DNA of 64,000 nt from assembly GCA_033675265.1 (NCBI GenBank), contig JAUJYZ010000967.1, positions 154,001 through 218,000 of the forward strand, written 5' to 3'. Shown here piece by piece: positions 1 through 9,498 of this stretch. The notes beneath the pieces are model-generated. The model was not told the DNA's origin. It was given only the letters and a program-made list of their open reading frames with translations, and ran no database searches. Position 1 is the first letter of the stretch; the number at the start of each line of letters is the position of its first letter. This stretch comes from Actinostola sp. cb2023 (taxonomy: Eukaryota; Cnidaria; Anthozoa; Actiniaria; Actinostolidae). The translations under genes and the position numbers were made by a program.

Positions 1-249
1 TCACTGGTTTTAATTCCTGTGGTTAAATTGGGGAGGACTGGGGGCTATCATAGACACCAGCTTTCCTCTACCACAGGGTGACCAAAGACTCACCTGTTGA
101 ATAGATTATTTATACAGACCTATTTTCCTCCCTTGTCTAAAGACTTTGTAAAGACTGTGTGTGTGGAGACTACTATATACATGTACTTCACACAGCATGG
201 TAATACTGAAGAAAGTTAACAATTATGGTGTCCAAGATATACATGTATA

Positions 250-677
250 TGAGATCTGATCACACAAAAAGGAGTTTCGTTGTTAGACCCCTTTGATAAA
301 TTCGATTCATGAAATATGTGATAAATTGGAAGCCACACCCAAATGAATTAAGCCCCCTTTTGTGCGAACATCTCTCATGATGACGACACAACCCGGAGGC
401 ATTAAATTTCATTACTAGTATACGTACCTACGCTGGACTTGGAAGAAACGCGCGATATAGCCAGTTTGAAGTACCTGCATGCTGTCAGTCCATGCATAAA
501 TACAAATCTGAAAACTGTAAGAAAGGATTGCATGCTTGTAGTACAATAAATGTCCACTCTACAGCACGCATTGCCGCGCCCCATCCAGTACTAGCATTTA
601 GCCTTGCAATATATGCAGAAAATACCGCCAACAAACACGCGAAACTGTCCGTCATAAGGCGAAAACCTTTACAACGA
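250..677 (+). repeat. Partial copy of the 128-bp/312-bp composite repeat
   Basis: Bases 250-377 are nearly identical to the 128-bp ends found at 42167-42294 and 43540-43667, starting TGAGATCTGATC and ending CATCTCTCA. They run directly into one diverged copy of the 312-bp unit that is repeated four times at 42295-43539. This copy has one unit only, no right-hand 128-bp end, and stops abruptly near 677 where the shared sequence ends. It shows that the junction between the 128-bp end and the 312-bp unit is a fixed property of the family. Confidence 0.85.
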
Positions 678-1837
678 GGGCCTCGATCAGCACTTTCAAG
701 ACCGAGGGCACAGTTTTTCACTATAGGGACCTCCCAGTCGGTAAATAACCTATATATATTTTATCTCTCCATTTATTATGAAAGATGAGCTGTTTTAAGC
801 CGATTTCTATTCGCGTTGGAGAAAAAAAAAGAAAATCTAGAACAGAAAATGGCTGGATATAACATTTCACAGTTCTGTTCCAAGTCGAGGTTGGCGTTCT
901 TACTGAATAAAACTATGAAATGTTATATTGCTTGGGCTGCCTGTGGTAAAAGTACGCTTCCTGCAATGCATTTTGGTATTTATGAAAGAAATTTTTGCTC
1001 AGAAATACCGTAATGCATTGCGTTTTGTCGCTAAGGACCCATCCTTAGTATTAGTTTTTTGTACATTTCTCTTCGTTGTCCTCCCCCGTAAGGAGACATA
1101 AAATGGCGCGTTCTATCTTGGCAGGTGGATTCAAGATTCTACCAAAGGTTAGCTCTTTCATGCACTTGGAATTTCAATTTTTAGAAAGAGAGAATTACAT
1201 GGTGAACATTCATTGTTTGTTTTGAGTTTGTAATACAATTATACAGTAAACTCACCCACAAAAAGGACCTCTGTGACTTATGTTTATACAGGCTGAAATG
1301 GTAATAAACTAAGTTAATAAGAAGCTTAGTCTGCAAATGAAATGGTTCTTTAAACACATTCTTCACTACTTGGATAAAACAATTACTTATGTAATGCTAG
1401 AGATTCACATATAATGTTTGTAAACTATTTTGAAAATGACCCCTATAAAGGTACATGTGCATGTACCTGCATGAGTCTCATTTAGGTGGGTGTTGCAACA
1501 AATTAAATAATTTTAATCCCTAAAAGTACCAATTGTAAATGTTAATTATGAAATACTGAAATTAACCTCATTCACGTTCATTGATTAATATTTCCATTTA
1601 AATTCCTCATGAATTATTAATGATAATTATGTCAAATGATTAAACAAAAATTAATACCCCCAAAATCTTACAACTTTGATATTTTAAAAACTTGTTTTGG
1701 GTATAATTAACCGACCTGATTTAACTGTATACGTGCATGCATGAGTGTAATTGCATGGCCATTGGGGAATATGTATTTTATATTAATTTTATAAGTTGCA
1801 TATAGATTTATAATTATATTCTTACCTCAATGTAAAA
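678..1837. other. Noncoding stretch, no feature recognised
   Basis: AT-rich sequence with only short open frames lacking splice borders or recognisable domains. Bases 1500-1850 are especially AT-rich and would be downstream of the minus-strand SET exon. Nothing specific can be supported. Confidence 0.6.
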
Positions 1838-2412
1838 TTATTGCATTTTATAGGTTCTTATTATGGCCTCTGCTTCATGTAGACTGTTGGTGGTGGAACT
1901 AAGAAGGGCTTGTCTTATTCCTTTGAGTTGTGGCTTTGAGAACTGGAGATACCAGTAGGAATTGTCATGTGAATATCTGGTTAAGAGCTCATCTCCAGCT
2001 GCAATAACACAAGTACTTCTCAACCAGACCTCACCATCCCTATCTGCTATCTCACAATTGACTCTCTTTTTTATAAGTGCAGAATATCTTTCTGGCACCA
2101 AACAAAAAGGAAATGAGCCATCTTGGATTTTGTTTCCAATACCAAGTGGACAAATTAGCGTGCCATCAATTTCGACTTCAGTACCATTCCTTATAGTGGT
2201 TTTTATAATGTAGTCTGCATGAACCAGGATGCCGTCCAACTCGCACAGGGGCCAGTGGTGCATAAGAGGTTAGCCAAGTATTAGCTGGTATTTTCTTGAG
2301 TGTAAACACACCATTTCCAGTGGAATTCCCTCCAAGGCCTACGACTTTTGATGAGCATAATTGAAGAAAGGCCTCCCCAGTTTTAATGGTTTTGTAGCTG
2401 CACTGAGAATCA
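1838..2412 (-). pseudogene. SET-domain protein exon with a frame break
   Basis: Read on the minus strand, a good acceptor (TTGTCTTGACAG) opens this exon at about 2412. The first frame contains GNGVFTLKKIPANTWL, the usual start of a SET domain; the second contains IAAGDELLTRYSHDNSYWY, the usual end of one. SET domains transfer methyl groups from S-adenosylmethionine to lysines, though many animal SET proteins of this kind are uncharacterised. The two halves lie in different frames, switching near 2245-2263, so either one base is lost or gained in the genome or the assembly is wrong. The central NH(S)C-type cofactor motif is not clear. The protein ends with a stop at 1838. It may be the last exon of the nuclease-like gene upstream, but the splice phases I can see do not match. 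Confidence 0.6.
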
Positions 2413-2483
2413 CTGTCAAGACAATACATTAATGTAAAAGGTAAATAGCTATCATAAATAAGTACACAGGGATAATTAGTAGA

Positions 2484-2647
2484 GGTAATCATACGGTTTC
2501 GAGTTCAATATGGAAATAATTTGCACAAGTGTGTTTTTCAAAGAGTATCAAAATTGCACAAGCCCGTAGGGCGAGTGCAATTTGAGCTCTTTGAAAAACA
2601 CACGAGTGCAAATTATTCCAAATTGAACGAGAAATTGTATGATTACC
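2484..2647. repeat. Hairpin mini-element rich in TTTGCAC
   Basis: The two halves are inverted copies: GGTAATCATAC at the left pairs with GTATGATTACC at the right, and the inner part pairs through AAATAATTTGCAC and its complement. Related TTTGCACTGC-type sequence follows at 2660-2760 and recurs at 39650-39730, so this is a dispersed family. No coding capacity. Target duplication not clear. Confidence 0.6.
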
Positions 2648-3430
2648 AATTAATAATATTCATGAAAAAAAAAGTAATTTACACTGCAGTGCAATTAAAG
2701 GTAATTTGCACTGCTGTGCAAATTACTTTTCAACTGCACTGCTCTAAGCCAATCAGAATTGAGTATTTTTTTCATGTATATTATTATATTCATAACATGA
2801 AGGAAGTGTGGAATAGTTGTGGAATAGTTCTTACTTTGCATAAATTAATTCAGCTGATGGCATTTTAATACATGCAAATATGAACTTGCAGAATACTGTC
2901 AGTGTCACTAATATACCTATCATTGCATAAAAATCACTGATAAAATTAACTGATAAAGTGAACATGCTTGCAACCATGAAGCAATTTTTAAATTAAAAAC
3001 AAAAAAACTCTTTATATAATTGTACTGAGGTTTTAAGAACATGAGTTTAATTTTGGCAAATTTAATTATAAATTGCCATTAGAAAATATTTTGAAATCCA
3101 GCATTAATGGAATGGCTTTGTGTTTTCATAGTGTGAAAATCAAAGTTAATTAAGATATGTTTTTGTTTGTTTTGCTTTCATGTGATTAATTTGTATATCT
3201 CAGTACCATATGTCAAATGATAAAGAACCCCACTTAGCGAGTGACTTAAGGAGGAAAATGTAAATTTCCAGAGTGGCTTATTTAGTTTAAAATTTCCTTG
3301 AGTTCATGTGGGGTTTGGACATTTTCTAGAACCACATACATTATTGCTAGTTCATAACTTTTAGCTGTGAATTAAAATACATACATGTCCTGATCAGTCT
3401 GCATATCAACAATAAAACCATATGGTAATG
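2648..3430. other. Noncoding AT-rich stretch
   Basis: No exon borders or domain-like frames were recognised on either strand. Bases 2660-2760 carry the TTTGCACTGC-type repeat; the rest is AT-rich and could be intron or spacer between the minus-strand exons on either side. Confidence 0.5.
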
Positions 3431-3752
3431 TTAAAATACGGTTCCTGTGCTCCTTAAACTGTGACCTTGTAGCTGTGACTCTAACTCCTTTTTTTTCTTT
3501 CTTTCATCCCAAGGTTGGAATCGGTGTGATCTTGCAAGGGAGTGATTGTTGAACTTAATTGGAAACCCAGAATTGTGTGCTAAATGTGCCGGATCAAATC
3601 CAGACATATGTTTTACACTTTCATCACAATTTGAGAAGTCTTCTTGTCTTGCTCCAAGGACAATGTTTTTCTTGATGCCAGACCAAATTGAACCATGCTG
3701 ATTTTCCATAGCAACCTCTTGAAGTTTTAGTAGTTTGGAATCTGGGCTGTAC
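3431..3752 (-). CDS. Second visible exon of the staphylococcal-nuclease-like gene
   Basis: A minus-strand acceptor (TTGTTCCTTTTTAAG) at 3753 opens a frame that continues in phase from the exon ending at 4743: the last two bases of that exon and the first base here make one lysine codon. The frame encodes about 107 residues beginning KYSPDSKLLKLQEVAMENQ and ending with a stop at 3431. It is hydrophilic, with a KKKK run, and has no motif I can name. Its support comes from the matched splice phase and clean borders. A possible donor (CAAG/GTCACA) shortly before the stop means the true gene could splice on instead of ending here. Confidence 0.6.
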
Positions 3753-3984
3753 CTTAAAAAGGAACAAATCATTTTAGGTAAATGTTTACAGTGTTGAACA
3801 ATGTCATTTTGTTCCATTGTCAGTTTGACTTATTTTAGTTTATCAATTAATTAATTAATTCATCATTTGATGCCATTTATTCATTCATTTGTTCATCCAT
3901 CCTTTTTTGTTAATTAATTAATTCTTTCATTCATTTATTCAGTCATCCATCCTTTTTTGTTAATTAATTAATTCATTTATTCAT

Positions 3985-4146
3985 TCATTCATCATTCATT
4001 CATTCATTCATTCATTCATTCATTCATTCATTCGTTCATTCATTCATTCATTCCATTCATTCATTCATTCATTCATTCATTCATTCATTCATTCATTCAT
4101 TCATTCATTCATTCATTCATCATTCATTCATTCATTCATTCATTTT
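3985..4146. repeat. (ATTC)n microsatellite
   Basis: Imperfect run of ATTC units within the intron of the nuclease-like gene, grading out of AATTAATTAATT blocks on both sides. Confidence 0.95.
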
Positions 4147-4231
4147 TGTATTCCTTTTTAATTAATTAATTAATTCACTCATCATCCAGCTATCCATTTA
4201 TTTTTAATTAATTAATTAATTCGCCATCCAG

Positions 4232-4647
4232 TATTCCTTCCTTCCTTCCTTCCTTCCTTCCTTCCTTCCTTCCTTCCTTCCTTCCTTCCTTCCTTCCTTC
4301 CTTCTTCCTTCCTTCCTTCCTTCCTTCCTTCCTTCCTTCCTTCCTTCCTTCCTTCCTTCCTTCCTTCCTTCCTTCCTTCCTTCCTTCCTTCCTTCCTTCC
4401 TTCCTTCCTTCCTTCCTTCCTTCCTTCCTTCCTTCCTTCCTTCCTTCCTTCCTTCCTTCCTTCCTTCCTTCCTTCCTTCCTTCCTTCCTTCCTTCCTTCC
4501 TTCCTTCCTTCCTTCCTTCCTTCCTTCCTTCCTTCCTTCCTTCCTTCCTTCCTTCCTTCCTTCCTTCCTTCCTTCCTTCCTTCCTTCCTTCCTTCCTTCC
4601 TTCCTTCCTTCCTTCCTTCCTTCCTTCCTTCCTTCCTTCCTTCCTTC
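4232..4647. repeat. (TTCC)n microsatellite, about 415 bp
   Basis: An almost perfect TTCC tetranucleotide run with one short interruption near 4302. On the minus strand it reads GGAA, a core for ETS-type factors, but no function is shown. It lies in the intron between 3753 and 4742. Confidence 0.98.
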
Positions 4648-4742
4648 ATTATTTATTCATTCATCCATCTGTCCATCCATCCATCCATCCATCCATCAAT
4701 TTATTTATCGATTGGTTGATTGATTATGCTACCATAACTTAC

Positions 4743-5290
4743 TTTGTATAGACATAAACAAGAAGTGCATTGAGGTTCAAGAGGAATGGATTGTCTGTAT
4801 CAGCCTCTCTAGGATCAATATTGATTGACATCAGACTTCCCCTGACAGTGTCATCTAAACCTTCTACTGATGAAAGAATTTGATCCAATATAACCAGTTC
4901 TTTACTGCTTGGTTTCTGAAGCCATACCAACCAAAAGACAGACACTCTCTCTTATGGATGTCTTTAGGTGTGTCATGGCCAAAGCGAGACATTTCTTTAC
5001 ATATGACAGAGGTTCCCCTTGGTCTACCAAAACTATTCAGATAATAATGGACACCGAGGTGTGATAAATGGCCATTATGCCTCTTCAGGACTTTCCCATC
5101 GAAGTTGATAAAAGATGTACATGAGTACAGCTCTGGAGCATCGATTCCATGTAATCTGTGGTAGACTGCATTATTTAGTGGATCGTGTTCTTCAGGATTG
5201 TCAGTTAATTCGACAATGCCATCACCATCATTGGCTACAATTCTCTCAAGTGGTATTGGAGTTGATATTATGATGCTTGAGTTATTTGTG
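4743..5290 (-). CDS. Staphylococcal-nuclease-like (SNase) domain exon, frameshifted
   Basis: The minus-strand frame near 5290-4950 contains ANDGDGIVEL followed by YHRLHGIDAPELY. This matches the DGDT...RLxGIDAPE signature of SNase-fold (thermonuclease) domains, in which the arginine and the acidic residues line the metal and phosphate site. The frame breaks in a GA dinucleotide run at about 4945-4953; the following frame (VSVFWLVWLQKPSSKEL) carries on to a perfect donor, ACAAA/GTAAGT, at 4743. A one-base indel in a short dinucleotide run suggests a sequencing error or a recent lesion. Upstream coding sequence near 5300-5450 reads in a third frame and is cut by a mobile element at 5456. Animal SNase-like proteins of this kind are usually uncharacterised or mobile-element linked; the function is inferred from the motif only. 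Confidence 0.6.
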
Positions 5291-5455
5291 ACGTATTGCT
5301 TACATATGGTGACAGGTGCTCATATGCCATCGTAATGTTCTGATGAGGAGTGCAACAGGACTCGTGGAATGAATCCGCAAGTAATTGAACGAGTGGGCGG
5401 ACAGTTGGACTAGTCAAATGAGATATTGGCTCGTTTACATATGACAGCAAGGGAA

Positions 5456-6871
5456 AGTTATATGGGGTGTAGACAAACCCTGGACCCCAGTTTCTGGACC
5501 CCCATCTGGACCCCCATCTGGACCCCCATCTGGACCTTCATCTGGACCCCCATCTGGACCTTCATCTGGACCCCCATCTGGACCTTCATCTGGACCCCCA
5601 TCTGGACCTTCATCTGGACCCCCATCTGGACCTTTCAGAAAATATTTTTTAAGCATTTACCTGTGTATTTTCAGCTTGGTATTTTCTCTTAGTAACGATT
5701 GATCGTAGCTATCGTAGATCGTAGGCGGCCATCTTTGTTTTTGTTAGACAATCGCTGACCCCATGACACATGAACCCTCTCCCTATGGGGGCCCGTTCTG
5801 GTCAAAATTATGTTACTTATTTTTTCAATACCAGAATTAATATAACTAATGTTAGAATTATTTTTTGGTCTTTTATAAATAATTATATGTACTCTACGAA
5901 TTAATTTTACGTGGTGCTACAATTATTTAGACCTTTTTTTCGTGCATGATTTTTGTTCTTCTACTTTAATTAATTTTTCCTATGTACGAATTAATTTTTC
6001 CTATGCACGAATTAATTTTTCCTATGCACGAATTATTTTTTCCTATGCACGAATTATTTTTTCCTATGCACGAATTATTTTTTCCTATGCACGAATTATT
6101 TAGCAAATCCCATGCATATGACATTGCGCGCCATTGAGCCACAGGTAGCCCAAACGTAGAATCAGTGAACCGTGACGTCATTGAATATTCCGTTGGATTT
6201 TCGAATGGTCTCAGGAATGAGCTCTTAGAAAGACTTCAAAGGATATGAGATTCTCAAAAATATCTTCATATCAGTAGTCTGATAATTAAAGAACACTTTG
6301 GTGTAGAAATCTGAGCAAGAAATTGTGGTTTTGAGCGATTCGAAAATTTCACCCGTTTCAAGCATACCGTGATATCATAGTTAGGAAAGGTTTGCAACTC
6401 CGGCCAACAAATTTGCACGACCACTGTCGCTAAAAAAATGCTATCTCCAAAACTACACAAGTAACAAATATGGCTTTCCTACCAGACATTCTCAAATAAA
6501 TGATCTTTATAATGAGCTTTTGTGCAAATTTTTGGGTCCACTATATGCCGAGAAATAATTTTTTGAAGAGTAACATAATTTTGACCAGAACGGGCCCCCA
6601 TAGGGAGAGGGTTCATGTGTCATGGGGTCAGCGATTGTCTAACAAAAACAAAGATGGCCGCCTACGATCTACGATAGCTACGATCAATCGTTACTAAGAG
6701 AAAATACCAAGCTGAAAATACACAGGTAAATGCTTTAAAAAATATTCTCTGAAAGGTCCAGATGGGGGTCCAGATGGGGGTCCAGATGGGGGTCCAGATG
6801 GGGGTCCAGATGAAGGTCCAGATGGGGGTCCAGAAAGTGGGGTCCAGGGTTTGTCTACACCCAGTTATATG
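5456..6871. mobile_element. Foldback element with long inverted ends and 9-bp target duplication
   Basis: A perfect duplication AGTTATATG stands at 5456-5464 and 6863-6871. Between them is a 1398-bp element (5465-6862) beginning GGGTGTAGACAAACCC and ending with its exact complement. The inverted ends are long, 5465-5817 and 6569-6862, and differ mainly in the copy number of a CTGGACCCCCAT/CTGGACCTTCAT minisatellite inside them. A nine-base duplication with long TIRs fits a non-autonomous Mutator-like element. The centre (5818-6568) has no transposase. It sits beside the SNase-like exon and may have interrupted that gene. Confidence 0.85.
5975..6103. repeat. 21-bp minisatellite in the foldback core
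   Basis: About six copies of a unit containing TTTTTCCTATGCACGAATTA lie in the unique core of the foldback element. They give rise to a repetitive minus-strand peptide frame that I treat as a shadow. Confidence 0.9.
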
Positions 6872-7082
6872 TTGCCATGGCCACATAAGTGCTTTCTCTT
6901 AGGCATGCCTCAGAGGCCTCCAGGAGCTCCCAATCGCCAAGAACTTCAAAAATACTCGTTACTGTTGGTCGTCCTTTAGGTTTAGGCCTAGCACTTGATA
7001 AGGTACCGGCAGTTCTTCTTTGAACACAAAAGTTTCAGCTGTCAAAAGTAAATAACCTAAGAGTTGAAAAGAAAATTAATTA

Positions 7083-7388
7083 CAGTCAACTCACGCTTTG
7101 CGAAACCAAGGTGTCACGGACATCCCACTCTATTAAGCCTGGTCCTCACTATAGCGACATAAGCACAAGCATAAGCAATATTAAACGCAGACTCAGGACA
7201 CCATTTATGCAATAGGTGTGAGAAAAGACAAGCACAGTTAATGAGCAATGCATTACTGAGTCTGCGTATGTTGCCTTACGGACATCAGTTAGATCCAGGC
7301 TGCAGTGAAATATAATAATAATAGCTTTCGCTATTACGGACACCAAATCGCGGTCTCGAAGGTGTCCACTATAACGAGAGTTGTTGAC
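7083..7388. mobile_element. Mariner-type mini-element, imperfect
   Basis: The left end reads CAGTCAACTCACGCTTTGCG and the right end reads GGTGTCCACTATAACGAGAG followed by TTGTTGACGG, roughly inverted. Sequences of this style (CAGTCAACT..GCGGACACC) recur at 8222 and, more diverged, at 39062 and 52672, and resemble Tc1/mariner or pogo-type ends. The middle (7150-7260) may be a secondary insertion. No transposase. Confidence 0.4.
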
Positions 7389-7408
7389 GGAAGGATGGAT
7401 CTAAATCC

Positions 7409-7752
7409 TGGGGGGGGGGGGGGGGGGGGTGTACCCATATATGGACTATACGGGGATGTGCCGCTCAACAGGGTATGGTTCTTGTCTCTGACTCTGGAAC
7501 AGGGTATACAAATCACTGTTTCTGTCAGTGGAACAGGGGTATATTTTACGTTCAGTTTGGCTCTGGAAATAATACTCTGGAACTGAGTATATTTGTATTG
7601 CTTCTAATCTGGGACAAGGTACCTATTTTGGCCATTTTGTCTGGAACAGGCTCGCAAAATTATCTTTTTTTTGTCTGGAACAGGTCCAGGGTCTCAAGAG
7701 ACTCAGCGGCACACCCCCGTCCTAAAGTTAAGGGAGTACCCCCCCCCCCCCC
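7409..7752. mobile_element. Foldback repeat bounded by G and C homopolymers
   Basis: A run of about 20 G at 7409 and a run of about 14 C at 7739 bracket inverted sub-ends: GGGGATGTGCCGCT on the left and AGCGGCACACCCCCG on the right. The interior is a series of degenerate copies of 'CTGGAACAGGGTATA'-like sequence. The same TATACGGGGAYGTGCCGCT signature and CCCTGTxxAGGAC repeats occur at 14690-15225 and its duplicate. TCTAAAT is present on both outer flanks and may be the target duplication. Confidence 0.6.
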
Positions 7753-7871
7753 GGGTTCTAAATAGTACTAATTTGTAAAAAAAAAGAATTATGATTCCTT
7801 TTGTGTTTTTCTAACGAATTATGACTTTGATAAGCTGAAGCCGGTATCATGAAAATGAAATCATAACATAC

Positions 7872-8197
7872 TTATCTCCTTTATCTGCTGCGAAGTTAGT
7901 TGAAATTTTTGCTCCATTGCACATCCTAACTTTTCTAAACTCTAGAGAAAATGAAAAGGCAGTATAGGATTTCTGTCTCAATTGCATACAAATCAAATAT
8001 GGGGCTACAAAATCCTTTGATATTATTATTGATGTAATTACCAATGGAGGTTCCGGCATGTAACCATTTTCGTTATTTTGTATCGTAGAAGCTGCCCATA
8101 TTCCAATAGTTTCAGCATCCTGCTGGTTAAACTTTATTATCGTCTCAGCGTTAAATCTGGTGTTGAACTTGCATTCTCCTAAGTAGTCAGTATAGAG
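7872..8197 (-). CDS. Unidentified internal exon, about 108 codons
   Basis: On the minus strand a strong acceptor (TTTTCTCCAAACAG) at 8198 opens a 326-bp frame that closes at a strong donor (GATAA/GTATGT) at 7872. The encoded segment begins LYTDYLGECKFNTRFNAETI and contains QQDAETIGIWAASTIQNNEN. I do not recognise the domain. The start codon and neighbouring exons are not visible: the upstream side runs into mobile sequence and the gap at 8393, and the downstream side into repeats. It could be a host exon or part of a transposon gene. Confidence 0.45.
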
Positions 8198-8221
8198 CTG
8201 TTTGGAGAAAATCCACAATAC

Positions 8222-8392
8222 AGTCAACTCTCATCTTGCGGACACCTCACTTTTATGGACAGCCCGCTATTACTGACAACAGCTAGATCCAGGCCGTAGT
8301 AAAATATATAAACTTTGTATGAAAAATAACTCCCGCTATTATACGGAATTTCGCTATTACGGCAATTCTTGAATAGCAATTCTTGAATAGCA
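8222..8392. mobile_element. Left end of a mariner-type mini-element running into the gap
   Basis: Starts CAGTCAACTCTCATCTTGCG and continues with GGACACCTCACTTTTATGGA and 'GCTATTACGG' motifs also present near 7330. It touches the acceptor region of the exon at 7872-8197. The right end is lost in the run of N. Confidence 0.4.
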
Positions 8393-8996
8393 NNNNNNNN
8401 NNNNNNNNNNNNNNNNNNNNNNNNNNNNNNNNNNNNNNNNNNNNNNNNNNNNNNNNNNNNNNNNNNNNNNNNNNNNNNNNNNNNNNNNNNNNNNNNNNNN
8501 NNNNNNNNNNNNNNNNNNNNNNNNNNNNNNNNNNNNNNNNNNNNNNNNNNNNNNNNNNNNNNNNNNNNNNNNNNNNNNNNNNNNNNNNNNNNNNNNNNNN
8601 NNNNNNNNNNNNNNNNNNNNNNNNNNNNNNNNNNNNNNNNNNNNNNNNNNNNNNNNNNNNNNNNNNNNNNNNNNNNNNNNNNNNNNNNNNNNNNNNNNNN
8701 NNNNNNNNNNNNNNNNNNNNNNNNNNNNNNNNNNNNNNNNNNNNNNNNNNNNNNNNNNNNNNNNNNNNNNNNNNNNNNNNNNNNNNNNNNNNNNNNNNNN
8801 NNNNNNNNNNNNNNNNNNNNNNNNNNNNNNNNNNNNNNNNNNNNNNNNNNNNNNNNNNNNNNNNNNNNNNNNNNNNNNNNNNNNNNNNNNNNNNNNNNNN
8901 NNNNNNNNNNNNNNNNNNNNNNNNNNNNNNNNNNNNNNNNNNNNNNNNNNNNNNNNNNNNNNNNNNNNNNNNNNNNNNNNNNNNNNNNNNNNNNNN
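8393..8996. other. Assembly gap (N)
   Basis: A continuous block of 604 undetermined bases. Open frames reported through it have no meaning. Confidence 1.
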
Positions 8997-9498
8997 TATC
9001 ATGTCAACTTGTTTTTAAAACTGTCATCAGTAACTTTTTTCTAATCTTTTGTAAAGCAAAAAGAGTTTTCAAAAACTTCAAATCCAAACTTGTGAACCAA
9101 ATCAGAATGTTTTTCCTTTTATTTTATTAGTTCTTTTCCTTGCGAAATATTAGAATCGTGATACAAAATAAAATGGGATTTGAACGGCGATACCCACAAA
9201 AAATGTAGCTAGTTGGGAGAAAATATATTCACGTATTAGGGCGGAGTCGCGCAAGTGACTAACATACTTTTTAGTACGATATTTTGTCTAAATCTAGGAC
9301 TATACCCTGTATATCCGGCAAACACTAACGTACTGACTTCAGTCAGGTAGCTACCATAGTAAGTATTGTTAAAACATTACTACAAGACTTATATACAATT
9401 AAAAACAGGTCAACCTTTTAGCCGTTAAGCGTAAAAGCTACTAGCCCCGCATTGAGATGCACTCCAAATACTGTATTGCAGTATCCGGACTTCACAAC
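8997..9498. other. Noncoding stretch before the satellite
   Basis: No coding signal or named repeat recognised between the gap and the first 52-bp satellite unit. Confidence 0.5.

Noticed and set aside
4212..4649. Long frame of repeated Glu-Gly-Arg-Lys
   Set aside because: It is only the TTCC microsatellite read on the minus strand.
5426..5692. Repetitive WTPIWTFI protein
   Set aside because: Translation of the CTGGACCCCCAT minisatellite in the inverted end of the foldback element.
8283..9018. Frames of 211-239 codons on both strands
   Set aside because: They run through the undetermined bases of the assembly gap.
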